DNA of 9,916 bases from an uncultured Anaerotruncus sp. (GCA_958414155.1 CATYWI010000014.1:1-9916); one strand, 5' to 3'; shown: positions 1 to 7,651, numbered from the stretch's first letter. A program made the numbers and translations. Notes: generated by a model from the letters alone, not told the origin.

Positions 1-3000
1 GGATGCGGTGAGTCCTTCCTCGCTAAGACGGTACTCGTAGCACCAGGCATCGCCCGATGTGCGCCATGCCGATGGGGAGGCGTACGAAAGGTTCCTGTCG
101 GCGCAGTGGAGGTGTCCGAAGGCATTCGTGCGGGAGATATAGAGCTTTACTTCAACGCGATGAACGCCGGCGGGAACATTCTTCCAGCGCACCAGATAGG
201 GAGCAAACGCGCCCGTGGTGGGCTTGCCGCCGTCAAGCGAGCATTCGTACACCGCCGCGCGGTATTGCGGCAGGCGCACCGAAAGGTCGCCGCCCGTTGT
301 TGTTACGTCAATGAAATAGCTCACACAGCCGCTGTAAAAGGGAAGTCCCTGCGTTGTAATGGTCTCAAAGCCCAGTGTATCCGGCAGGGCTTCTATAACC
401 GCGCGTGCTCCGGCAAGGCGAACGCCGAAGCTGCCCCTCAGGTAGCACCATTCTATTGCCGTGCGCTTACCGAAGGGAGCCTCAAGCTCCAGCACCGAAA
501 TGCCGGCGGGTATCGGCGGGAGAGCGACCGTTTTTATCGAGCGGTCGGTAAAGTAGCCGTCGATAACGGAGGGCACGCGCACGCCGTTCAGCGTAATCGC
601 GGTATCCTCTGCCGCTTCAAGAGCCAGGTGTGCGTCCCTTACGGGTATGCGGCTCTCGATTGTAAAGCGGAGCTTTACCGTATGCTCGGTCGGTTCTGCG
701 GGTATGCACCAGGGCTGATTCGAACTGCCGCCCCACGGCGTCCAGCCGAGCTTGCGCCGCAGTAACGTATCTATGCGTAAAAGCTCTTCGGACGGCTCAA
801 ATTCGCCGCCGTCAAACGAGAATTCGGCGCGGTCGAGCAGAAGTACGTTCGGCTCGGAAAGCGCATACGGCGCGCATGCGGGAATACGCATGGGGACCTC
901 AACGGTCTTCTGAGCGGCGGCAGGGCTCCATGCCTCCTCTGCATCGCAGGGATCAAGACGGATAAGAAGGCTGTCATGCAGCCAGAGTTCTGCGGGAATG
1001 ACTGTCGCATCGCCGCTGTGCGAGAAGCGGCAGGGCTTTATCTTGCCGCTCAGAGTATCATAAAGCGTTGCGCGGTATGTGCCCTTGACGGTGATCTTTA
1101 TCTTTTGCTTTCTGGAGATGTCCTTGTTGTATGGGAGCTTTCCCTGTGCCACAAAGAGCCACAGTCCGTCGCCGTCGCGGCGGAGCTGGTGTACGAGAGA
1201 ACTGGTAAGCTCGCCGTTTGACTGGCGGATGTCAACGGTGCGGTAGCCTTCAAGCGCACCTAAAAGCGCGCCGCGCGTAAAGCTGATGTGCTCGGCTTCC
1301 GCCCAGAGCTTTGCGGGAATATCCGAGGGACGTGCGTCAAGATATTTCGGCGCGTCGCCCATGAATATCAGCTTGCCTCCCGCACGGCGGAAGGCGTCAA
1401 GGCGCTCGCAGGTGGAGGCGCGCACAGTCTCACAGCCAGGAACGATTATGACGTCGTATTTCATATTTCCGACCTCAAGCGCCGCCCCGCCGCGCTTGCA
1501 GAGGGAAGGGAGCAGTGATTCGGATATATAGTCGAAGTCCACAGAGCCGAAAAGCAGCCACTCGGTCACGTTTTCAAAGTTGGTGTCAAGCTCCTCGCGC
1601 GCAAGCGCTGTCTGTTCGGCGGGACCCCAGTGGATCCAGCAGGACTCCACGGGATGTATAACGCCGACGCGGATAGCGGGTGTGCCGCGCGTCATGGCGG
1701 TGTTCACGCGGGCAAAATGGTCTTCAACATAGCGGTATTTCGGATACCACGGCGACTGATAGTTTATCGAGGCGGGGTAGTCGCGCTTGGCTTCACCCTC
1801 CATCGAGACCCACGAGAGGTGCGGAACGCGCACGGTAACGCCGAGCGCTGCCTGCCAGTCGCCCTGAAGCTTGTGACCGCGGAAGTCGAAGTCCCAGTCG
1901 GTGACGCCGTAAAGCTCGCTCATAACGCCCTCGCGGCCGTATTGATGAGCGACAGAAGCTGCCTGCTTTGCGGTAGTATATTCGCGGCGGTCGGCAAGCA
2001 TATCTATTCCGGGCAGGGCAAACGCGCGCAGTGAGCGCATCACCTCTCCGACGGCTGAGGTCTGTGAGGTGAGCGATGGCTCGCGCATCATGTGACCGGT
2101 AAGGGCAATCCCGTGTGCATCGCACCAGGTGCCTATGGTGTCCGAGAACGCCCGGGCAAAACGCTCGCAGGCGTGGTCGTGATAGTGATATCTTGCTGTG
2201 GAAATGCCCTCCGGAAGCTCCCAGATGAGTTCGGGAACGTGATCGAGCACCGAGTCGCCGTAGGCGGCGCGGAAGGTGTCGTCGAAATCGTCTGTCCACG
2301 GCATGGCAACGTCCTCAAGCGACGATGCGAACTTAAGCGTCTGCTTGTGCGTGAACTGCGGTTCATCGGTGAATATTGCGGGGACCACTGTGCCGAAGCG
2401 GTCGCCGATCTCGCGCAGATAAGCCTCGTGCGTTACCTCCACAAAGCGTTCTATGGCTGCTTTGTCCATCGTGTTGACATATGTATAGCCGTTGTAGCGC
2501 GGTGTAACGTGAGGAGATTCGAGGTATGCATAAAATACGCGTCCGCCCTCGTCGGCGTTTTCTCCGTCGGCGAGCCTGCGGTATGAGGCGAGGCGGAGGT
2601 TCTCGTCAAGCGTTACCGAATAACGTGCGATGAGCCTGCCGTTACCGCTGCGCAGGGCGGTCGCCTGCTCGTTGCCTACGCGTATCTTACCGCCGACCTC
2701 CTCGTATGAGTACGGCGTAAACAGCAGATAGCGTATGCGGTATTTTTCATCCTTGGTAACAAGACCGCCCGCAAAGCCCGAGGGCCAGCGGTCCTCGTCG
2801 TAAAGCCATGCAAGCATATGGCTTTGCTCGGCTTTGTCAACGCAGGCGTGTATTAAAGACATGAACTCGTCGCTGAGGTAGGGTGTCGCCATGCCGGAGC
2901 GTACATGCATGTGGTATCCGCCAAAGCCCATCTCGCCGAGTATGCCCGCCTGACGCAGAAGCTCATCGCGGTCAAGACGGCAGTTCCAAGACCAGAAGGG

Positions 3001-3078
3001 AGCGCCGCGGTATTCGCAGGTCGGAGCGGCAAAAAGCTCGCTGCTCAGTTTTTCGTTTTTATTTTTCGGATAAAGCAT
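1..3078 (-). CDS. GH106-like alpha-L-rhamnosidase, 3' end outside the window
   Basis: Open for 1026 codons from the ATG at 3078 to the window edge with no stop, so the C-terminus is missing. It probably releases L-rhamnose from rhamnosides. The N-terminus shows hallmarks of Glyco_hydro_106-type enzymes: PFWSWN (about residues 27-32), GEMGFGGYHMHVRSGM (48-63) and YDEDRWPSGFAGG (93-105). Next come acidic motifs that are candidate catalytic or metal sites, FTDEP (236-240) and SELYG (387-391), and a segment near 400-465 typical of the TIM-barrel end. A flavodoxin/GATase-like fold follows (about 465-580, YDVIIVPG), then beta-sandwich regions including a galactose-binding-like module (LEAPF...YLRGSFGV). 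The N-terminus is charged with no signal peptide or membrane segment, so I infer a cytoplasmic enzyme. GAGG lies 6 nt before the ATG. It starts 17 bp after the rhaA stop, which supports rhamnose over another sugar. Substrate linkage cannot be read from sequence; a related GH2-like activity is the main alternative. Confidence 0.82.
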   Translation of the reverse strand, partial: MLYPKNKNEKLSSELFAAPTCEYRGAPFWSWNCRLDRDELLRQAGILGEMGFGGYHMHVRSGMATPYLSDEFMSLIHACVDKAEQSHMLAWLYDEDRWPSGFAGGLVTKDEKYRIRYLLFTPYSYEEVGGKIRVGNEQATALRSGNGRLIARYSVTLDENLRLASYRRLADGENADEGGRVFYAYLESPHVTPRYNGYTYVNTMDKAAIERFVEVTHEAYLREIGDRFGTVVPAIFTDEPQFTHKQTLKFASSLEDVAMPWTDDFDDTFRAAYGDSVLDHVPELIWELPEGISTARYHYHDHACERFARAFSDTIGTWCDAHGIALTGHMMREPSLTSQTSAVGEVMRSLRAFALPGIDMLADRREYTTAKQAASVAHQYGREGVMSELYGVTDWDFDFRGHKLQGDWQAALGVTVRVPHLSWVSMEGEAKRDYPASINYQSPWYPKYRYVEDHFARVNTAMTRGTPAIRVGVIHPVESCWIHWGPAEQTALAREELDTNFENVTEWLLFGSVDFDYISESLLPSLCKRGGAALEVGNMKYDVIIVPGCETVRASTCERLDAFRRAGGKLIFMGDAPKYLDARPSDIPAKLWAEAEHISFTRGALLGALEGYRTVDIRQSNGELTSSLVHQLRRDGDGLWLFVAQGKLPYNKDISRKQKIKITVKGTYRATLYDTLSGKIKPCRFSHSGDATVIPAELWLHDSLLIRLDPCDAEEAWSPAAAQKTVEVPMRIPACAPYALSEPNVLLLDRAEFSFDGGEFEPSEELLRIDTLLRRKLGWTPWGGSSNQPWCIPAEPTEHTVKLRFTIESRIPVRDAHLALEAAEDTAITLNGVRVPSVIDGYFTDRSIKTVALPPIPAGISVLELEAPFGKRTAIEWCYLRGSFGVRLAGARAVIEALPDTLGFETITTQGLPFYSGCVSYFIDVTTTGGDLSVRLPQYRAAVYECSLDGGKPTTGAFAPYLVRWKNVPAGVHRVEVKLYISRTNAFGHLHCADRNLSYASPSAWRTSGDAWCYEYRLSEEGLTAS

Positions 3079-3095
3079 ATATTGCCTCGCTTTCG

Positions 3096-4352
3096 TCAGA
3101 CGCGCTGCGACAGCACGTCGCGCTCGTACTGCTTTACTGTGTCAAGCCAGCTTCCGTCCGCGGCAACTCCCGCGCGGGTGCAGAATTCCTCCCACACAGC
3201 GCCGAAGGGCATTGTCTTCAGCTCTTCATGAGCGGCAAGCAGATCGGTAAAGCGCCCTTCGTTCTGAAGGCGCGCAAGTTCTTCGTGCGGAGTGAGCATA
3301 GCGTAAAGCAGCGCCTTCTGGAGGTTGCGCATTCCTATGACCCATGCCGCAATTCGGTTTATGCTCGCGTCAAAGTAGTCAAGCGCGAGGTATGTGCGGT
3401 CAAGCGCGCCGCAGCGCACGACCTCCTTGGCTATCTCGCGTGTTTCGTCGTCGAAAAGGACCACATGGTCGCTGTCCCAACGCACACCGCGCGTAACATG
3501 AAGCGCTATCTTGTCCGCAAACAGGAGCATTGAGGGTATCTTGTCGCTGACTACCTCGGTGGGGTGATAGTGCCCGTTATCCATAAGCGGTACAAGTCCG
3601 TTGTGTGCGCTGTATTCAAGGCAGAATTCCGCGGAGCCGACGGTGTAGGATTCAACGCCGATCCCGAATACCTTTGATTCAAGCGATACGTCAACAAGCC
3701 TGCGGTCATATCCGGCGCCGAGGATGCGGTCGAGTGAATCCGCAAAGCGACGGCGCGGACCCTGGCGGTCTGCGGGAGTGTCCTTGTATCCGTCGGGGAT
3801 CCAGATGTTCATGAGGCACTTTTTACCCGTTGCGCGCGCAAAGTATTCGGATATGCGCAGGCAGGCTATGCCGTGACGGATCCAGAACTCGCGCACCTCT
3901 TTATCGGGATTTGAGAGGGTAAGCCCCGAGGCTGCCATCGGGTGCGAGAAGAAGGTGGGGTTGAAGTCAATCCCGAGCCCGCGCTCGTTTGCAAATTTCA
4001 CCCATGCCGCAAAATGCTCGGGACGAAGGGCGTCGCGGTCCGCGCGTTCGCCGTCGCCGAATACGGCATACGAGGCATGCACGTTTATGCGATGCTTGCC
4101 GGGGATCAGCGAAAGTGCCTTGTCTATATCATGCATAAGCTCATCGGGCGTGCGCGCCGCATGGGGATAGTTTCCCGTTGCCTGAATACCGCCGTCAAGA
4201 GAAGTCGCGCCTTCAAAGCCGCGCACGTCGTCGCCCTGCCAGCAGTGCATAGAGATGGGGGTAGCAATAAGCGTCGCAAGCGCCGCCTCGGTATCAACGC
4301 CGAGCGCGGCGTAACGCGCACGCGCGGTCGTGTAGATGGTATTTTCATTCAT
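3096..4352 (-). CDS. rhaA: L-rhamnose isomerase
   Basis: Converts L-rhamnose to L-rhamnulose (EC 5.3.1.14), the first step of rhamnose catabolism, in the cytoplasm. The 418 residues match the usual family length of about 420. The signature ISMHCWQGDDVRGFEG is at 33-48. The metal-site residues sit in conserved motifs: E225 (SLESKVFG), D258 and H261 (MDNGHYHPTE), H285 (ALHVTRG), D293/D295/H296 (WDSDH) and D325 (ALDYFD). All appear intact, so the enzyme should be active with Mn2+. It is the first gene of a leftward operon with the GH106-like rhamnosidase. A sigma-70-type promoter lies about 38 bp upstream of the ATG. The best Shine-Dalgarno candidate, AAGG, is about 13 nt from the ATG, rather far, but the next in-frame start would remove conserved N-terminal sequence. 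Rhamnulokinase, aldolase and a regulator are not in the window and may lie to the left. Confidence 0.97.
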   Translation of the reverse strand: MNENTIYTTARARYAALGVDTEAALATLIATPISMHCWQGDDVRGFEGATSLDGGIQATGNYPHAARTPDELMHDIDKALSLIPGKHRINVHASYAVFGDGERADRDALRPEHFAAWVKFANERGLGIDFNPTFFSHPMAASGLTLSNPDKEVREFWIRHGIACLRISEYFARATGKKCLMNIWIPDGYKDTPADRQGPRRRFADSLDRILGAGYDRRLVDVSLESKVFGIGVESYTVGSAEFCLEYSAHNGLVPLMDNGHYHPTEVVSDKIPSMLLFADKIALHVTRGVRWDSDHVVLFDDETREIAKEVVRCGALDRTYLALDYFDASINRIAAWVIGMRNLQKALLYAMLTPHEELARLQNEGRFTDLLAAHEELKTMPFGAVWEEFCTRAGVAADGSWLDTVKQYERDVLSQRV

Positions 4353-4389
4353 AACCGTATACCAGCCTTTCAGTCAGTTTGCTGAGTCT

Positions 4390-4418
4390 ATTATACAGCA
4401 TTTTCGGCTGTCATGCAA
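4390..4418 (-). promoter_or_regulatory. Promoter of the rhaA operon
   Basis: On the minus strand a TTGCAT (-35, 4413-4418) is followed by exactly 17 bp and then TATAAT (-10, 4390-4395). This is a near-consensus housekeeping promoter. The predicted start near 4383 leaves a leader of about 30 nt before the rhaA ATG. The spacer carries an inverted repeat, listed separately. Confidence 0.75.
4395..4411. repeat. Inverted repeat inside the rhaA promoter, possible operator
   Basis: ACAGC (4395-4399) and GCTGT (4407-4411) form a perfect 5-bp inverted repeat with a 7-bp centre. It fills the spacer between the -35 and -10 of the rhaA promoter, where a bound repressor would block RNA polymerase. The arms are short, so it may be chance. 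No regulator gene is in the window. Confidence 0.3.
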
Positions 4419-4456
4419 TAAAAATTCTCTTTTTTTCGTATTATACTCATCCGAAA

Positions 4457-4463
4457 TGTCAAA
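4457..4463 (+). promoter_or_regulatory. Possible Spo0A-binding box upstream of the CmpB-like gene
   Basis: TGTCAAA resembles the Spo0A box (TGTCGAA; A is tolerated at the fifth position in many sites). It lies 9 bp after a possible -10 hexamer TATACT (4442-4447), which lacks a good -35. It is 21 bp before the ATG of the membrane-protein gene that precedes the SpoVB-like gene. The site is weak on sequence alone. Confidence 0.25.
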
Positions 4464-4484
4464 AATCCTTGCTGAGGTGATGTT

Positions 4485-4898
4485 ATGAAATACATGAGAG
4501 TGCGCCGCCGTGCGGCAATCGCCGCTCTTGTGCTTTTGGCGGGCGGCACGGTCTATTGCGCCATTGAGGTCATATGGCGGGGATATACGCATATATCGAT
4601 GGCGGTATGCGTAGGGATATGCTTTTATATTATGTATCTGTCCGAGGCGGCTCCGCGCTTTCGCGCGCTGCCGTTGCCGCTGCGCGCGCTTGCGGGAGCG
4701 GGGATAGTCACCGCTGCCGAATTTGCAGCCGGGTATATAGTCAACATCCGGCTCGGACTCGGCGTATGGGATTACAGCGGGCTGCCGCTGTCGCTCATGG
4801 GGCAGGTGTGCCTGCCATACTCGGCGTTGTGGTTTTTGCTGTGTCTTGCGGCGTTCCCGCTCTGTGATCTTATGCGCATATATATATTCGGAGGATAA
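4485..4898 (+). CDS. Small membrane protein of the CmpB family (putative ABC transporter permease)
   Basis: A 137-residue integral membrane protein resembling the family named ABC_trans_CmpB (PF06541). Characteristic motifs are YCAIEVIWRGYTHISM (24-39), TAAEFAAGYIVN (76-87) and VWDYSGLPLSLMGQVCLPY (94-112). About four hydrophobic helices are visible (roughly 10-29, 36-53, 66-86, 108-127), with an Arg/Lys-rich N-terminus expected on the cytoplasmic side. Despite the family name, no ATPase partner is present and the true role is not known; I infer only a membrane function. GAGGTGA ends 4 nt before the ATG, a good ribosome site. The gene lies 65 bp upstream of the SpoVB-like flippase on the same strand, so the two may be co-transcribed. 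It is divergent from rhaA, sharing a 132-bp intergenic region. Confidence 0.8.
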   Translation: MKYMRVRRRAAIAALVLLAGGTVYCAIEVIWRGYTHISMAVCVGICFYIMYLSEAAPRFRALPLPLRALAGAGIVTAAEFAAGYIVNIRLGLGVWDYSGLPLSLMGQVCLPYSALWFLLCLAAFPLCDLMRIYIFGG

Positions 4899-4963
4899 AG
4901 CTCATTTTCGCACGCACCGCGGCATAGAATTATTCCGGAATCTTTTTTTACGAGGACTCGGAT

Positions 4964-6553
4964 ATGCCGGAAAAAGAACAGAGCCGCGCAAGAACGCTCA
5001 TATATAATTCTTTGCTGATGTCGGCGTCGGCGATCGTGATGCGCACGGTCGGCGTCGGCTTCAGCGTGTGGATATCAAACCGCGTCGGCGCGGAGGTAAT
5101 GGGACTTTACTCTCTCTGCACCGGCGTCTGGGGCTTTGCCCTGACGCTGGCTACCTCCGGCATCAATCTTGCAACTACACGTACCGTCGCCGAGGCGCTC
5201 GGCGTCGGTGAGCGCGAGGGCGGCGGAACGGCGCGTGCCGCACTGCGGCGCGCGCTGATATATGCTGTGTCATTCGGCAGTGCGGCGGCGGTGCTGCTCA
5301 TATGCGGAGCGAGGTTTATCGGGCTTCGCATTTTGTGCGATGAACGCACGGTGACGCCGCTGCGCCTGCTCGGTATATCGCTGCCCGCGATATCGGTCTC
5401 GTCGGCGCTCGCGGGGTATTTTTCGGCTGTGCGCCGGGTGTGGAAGAGCGCGCTTACGCAGGTGTGCGAGCAGGCGGTAAAGATCTTTTCGGTCGCGGCG
5501 CTTCTCGTCCGCCTTATGCCGCTCGGAGCGGAATACTGCTGTACCGCGCTCGTGCTCGGCGGGGCGATATCCGAGATACTTTCATGCGCGGTCGGATATA
5601 TCCTGTACCGTGCCGACCTCGGACGGCACATAGGGAAGGGCGGATCGCGACTCGGCGGGCGCGAGAGCACCAAAAAGCTGCTTATGACTGCGGTCCCCGT
5701 GTCGCTGAGCGCTTATGTGCGCTCGGCGCTCACAACAGTGGAGCATATACTTATTCCCGCCGGACTTGAAAAATTCGGCGCGGAGCGCGGCGCGGCGCTC
5801 GCCGAGTACGGATTGCTGAATGCGATGGTCATGCCGGTGGTCATGTTCCCGTATGCTGTGATATATTCCTTTACGGGACTGCTGATACCGGAATTCACCG
5901 CCGCCGCGTCGCTTGGACAGCGGCACAGGATAAGCTACATTTCGGGACGCGTATGGCGGCTTACGGTAATATTCGGCGTCGGCGTTGCGGGACTGCTCAT
6001 ATGCTTTGCCGACGAGCTGGGGCTTGCGCTTTACGGCTCGGACGAGGCGGCGCGGCTAATTCGTCTGCTCGGACCGCTCATGCCTGTGATGTATCTCGAT
6101 ACCGTTACCGATTCGATGCTCAAGGGACTCGGCGAGCAGGTGTACACCATGAACGTGAATATTGCCGATGCCGCAATGTCGGCGCTTCTTGTTTATCTGC
6201 TTTTGCCCGCCTTCGGACTTTCCGGTTACATTGCGGTGCTTTACATAAGTGAGATCATAAATTTTGCTCTCAGCGCAGCAAGGCTTCTGCATGTCAGCGC
6301 CATGCGGCCTCGCGTGATGTGCTGGGTGTTCGCGCCTGTCTTTTCGGTGATAGGAGCCGCCTCAACGGTAAGATTATTGCTGATGCTTCTGCCGCCGGTC
6401 CCGGCGGGCTGTCCCGCATGGCTCACACTCACATGTCACATGGGACTTACCGCGCTGCTGTTTGCCGCTTTCCTGCATGCTACGGGATGCGTTGACAGCG
6501 AGCTTGCGGGGTGGATAAAAAGATCGCTGCGCCTGCGCGTCGGGGCTGAGTGA
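4964..6553 (+). CDS. SpoVB-like oligosaccharide/lipid flippase (MOP superfamily)
   Basis: A 529-residue polytopic membrane protein with roughly 12-14 hydrophobic segments, similar in length to SpoVB (about 520). The N-terminal stretch with MRTVGVGFSVWISNRVGAE, then GLYSLCTGVWG and SGINLATTRTVAEALG (residues about 26-80), matches SpoVB/polysaccharide-synthesis flippases. So does the later ISLPAISVSSALAGYFSAVRR followed by QVCEQAVKI. Members of this superfamily move lipid-linked glycan precursors across the membrane; SpoVB is linked to spore cortex peptidoglycan synthesis. The nearby spo0A agrees with a sporulation role, but Wzx-type or MurJ-like flippases have the same fold, so I give no gene symbol. 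GAGG (4952-4955) lies 8 nt before the ATG. There is no substrate-synthesis gene nearby. The gene is convergent with spo0A and followed by a long hairpin. Confidence 0.82.
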   Translation: MPEKEQSRARTLIYNSLLMSASAIVMRTVGVGFSVWISNRVGAEVMGLYSLCTGVWGFALTLATSGINLATTRTVAEALGVGEREGGGTARAALRRALIYAVSFGSAAAVLLICGARFIGLRILCDERTVTPLRLLGISLPAISVSSALAGYFSAVRRVWKSALTQVCEQAVKIFSVAALLVRLMPLGAEYCCTALVLGGAISEILSCAVGYILYRADLGRHIGKGGSRLGGRESTKKLLMTAVPVSLSAYVRSALTTVEHILIPAGLEKFGAERGAALAEYGLLNAMVMPVVMFPYAVIYSFTGLLIPEFTAAASLGQRHRISYISGRVWRLTVIFGVGVAGLLICFADELGLALYGSDEAARLIRLLGPLMPVMYLDTVTDSMLKGLGEQVYTMNVNIADAAMSALLVYLLLPAFGLSGYIAVLYISEIINFALSAARLLHVSAMRPRVMCWVFAPVFSVIGAASTVRLLLMLLPPVPAGCPAWLTLTCHMGLTALLFAAFLHATGCVDSELAGWIKRSLRLRVGAE

Positions 6554-6577
6554 CACGCCTGCCGCACGAATATATAT

Positions 6578-6615
6578 TTTCGGGACTGCCGCGCACCGGC
6601 GCGGCAGTCCCGAAA
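6578..6615. terminator. Hairpin between the convergent SpoVB-like gene and spo0A
   Basis: A perfect 17-bp inverted repeat (6578-6594 and 6599-6615) with a 4-nt loop ACCG, very GC-rich inside. It occupies most of the 74-bp gap between the two convergent stop codons and so could serve both transcripts. In the plus direction the T-run (6623-6628) comes 7 nt after the stem, and in the minus direction there is only an AT-rich tail. It is therefore not a textbook intrinsic terminator in either direction, but it is the only candidate. Confidence 0.7.
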
Positions 6616-6627
6616 GCAATGCCTTTT

Positions 6628-7413
6628 TTAATACAGCTTATATTTCAGCCGGAGGTTATCCGCTATCATGGCGATAAATTCGGAATTCGTCGGCTTGCCG
6701 CGGTTGTTCTGTATGGTGTAGCCGAAATATGAGTTCAGCGTTTCAACATCGCCGCGGTCCCATGCGACCTCTATCGCATGACGTATCGCACGCTCGACGC
6801 GCGATGTGGTGGTCTGATATTTCTTTGCCACGGTCGGGTAAAGCACCTTTGTTACCGAGTTTATCACGTCATTGTCGCGCACCGTCATAAGAATTGCCGT
6901 GCGCAGGTACTGGTAGCCTTTTATGTGTGCGGGAACGCCGATCTGATGTATTATTTTCGTTACCTGTGTTTCGATGTCCGGTGTACGCTCGGGGTCTGCT
7001 GTCGTAACGTGCCCCTGCGCCTTCTCCGAACGTGCGCGTGCGAGACTCCGTATGTGGTCGGCAAGGCTGTCGCAGTCTACCGGCTTCAGAAGACACATAG
7101 CCGCGCCCGCGTTCATAGCCTCAACAAAAACATTCTGATTCGATACCATTGAAAGCACAACAAGCGCCGGCGCCTCGTCCGGTGTAAAGCTCATACTGCG
7201 CACGCCGCGCACTACGCCTATGCCGTCGAGCTTTGAAAGCCATACGTCCAAAAGCGCCACTGCGGGATGAATCCGTGAAATGAGTTCAAGCGCTTCCTCG
7301 CCGTTCGATGCCTCATATATCGCACCGAAGCCTGCACGGCGAAGGCCGTCGCACATTGATCTGCGCATTTGCGCGTTTTCATCCGCTATTATTATCTTTG
7401 TCGTGTTATCCAT
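6628..7413 (-). CDS. spo0A: Sporulation master response regulator Spo0A
   Basis: A DNA-binding response regulator that starts sporulation after phosphorylation. At 261 residues it is close to the usual 265-270. The receiver domain (about 1-125) has the acidic pair D11/E12, phospho-acceptor D56, the Ser/Thr switch S88 and K110-P111. A variable linker (about 125-150) precedes the highly conserved effector domain: [31 protein letters not shown], then [15 protein letters not shown] (the recognition helix), FGYT and [18 protein letters not shown] near the end. The effector is intact. The loop after D56 reads DVWLSKLDG, where most receivers have D..MP..DG, an unusual substitution. GGAGG lies 7 nt before the ATG, and a strong promoter with a possible self-binding box is just upstream. 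Many Clostridia and Bacilli have spoIVB directly upstream of spo0A; here the upstream neighbour is instead a divergent DUF1385 gene. Confidence 0.97.
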   Translation of the reverse strand: MDNTTKIIIADENAQMRRSMCDGLRRAGFGAIYEASNGEEALELISRIHPAVALLDVWLSKLDGIGVVRGVRSMSFTPDEAPALVVLSMVSNQNVFVEAMNAGAAMCLLKPVDCDSLADHIRSLARARSEKAQGHVTTADPERTPDIETQVTKIIHQIGVPAHIKGYQYLRTAILMTVRDNDVINSVTKVLYPTVAKKYQTTTSRVERAIRHAIEVAWDRGDVETLNSYFGYTIQNNRGKPTNSEFIAMIADNLRLKYKLY

Positions 7414-7439
7414 TCCTCTTCCTCCGTTATATGCTGGGA

Positions 7440-7446
7440 TTTGACA
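7440..7446 (-). promoter_or_regulatory. Possible Spo0A-binding box at the spo0A start site
   Basis: The minus strand reads TTGTCAAAT here, containing TGTCAAA, close to the Spo0A box TGTCGAA. It begins 5 bp downstream of the spo0A -10, so it covers the expected transcription start, a position suited to autorepression. The plus strand reads TTTGACA, which could instead be a -35 hexamer, but only a poor -10 follows. Sequence alone cannot decide. Confidence 0.35.
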
Positions 7447-7451
7447 ATAAT

Positions 7452-7480
7452 ATTATACCAAATAATACCAAAATTTGCAA
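7452..7480 (-). promoter_or_regulatory. Promoter of spo0A
   Basis: On the minus strand TTGCAA (-35, 7475-7480) is followed by 17 bp and TATAAT (-10, 7452-7457). The -10 is preceded by TGG, which gives the extended -10 form TGnTATAAT. The predicted start is near 7445, leaving a leader of about 32 nt. I could not see a sigma-H promoter of the kind known upstream of spo0A in Bacillus. Confidence 0.75.
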
Positions 7481-7619
7481 CAGAAAATAAAGAAAAAGTT
7501 GCACAAAAAATGTTCGCATGAACTGTCTAATATAACCAAAAAAACTTTACAAAACCTCTAAATGTGCCGTTTTTTGAAGCACGTGATAACTATATGTAGT
7601 GTTATGTTGTATTATGACG

Positions 7620-7651
7620 AAACCCGTTTTGGGGTGACATTGCGGGTTTTT
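7620..7651 (+). terminator. Orphan terminator-like hairpin
   Basis: AAACCCG (7620-7626) pairs with CGGGTTT (7643-7649), and the T-run spans 7647-7651. The 16-nt loop contains GGGGT, which could pair instead with the ACCC of the left arm. No gene on the plus strand ends here, so it would have to end a non-coding transcript or attenuate a long leader of the downstream gene. The stem is only 7 bp. Confidence 0.35.

Noticed and set aside
106..765. Long plus-strand reading frames (also 1630-2034, 2092-2586 and 2883-3533)
   Set aside because: They lie inside the minus-strand GH106-like and rhaA genes, show no recognisable sequence, and are what GC-rich antisense frames look like.
4412..4419. CATGCAAT on the plus strand as a sigma-E-type -10 for the sporulation-like pair
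   Set aside because: It is one base from the CATACAAT form, but no matching -35 lies at the required distance, and it overlaps the rhaA -35.
4926..4950. ATTCCGGAAT followed by a T-run between the CmpB-like and SpoVB-like genes as a terminator
   Set aside because: The palindrome is too short to form a hairpin with a proper loop; the two genes are more likely read through.
7441..7468. Plus-strand TTGACA as the -35 of a rightward small-RNA promoter
   Set aside because: The best -10 at normal spacing (TAATAC, 16 bp) matches only half of the consensus, and the bases overlap the possible Spo0A box.
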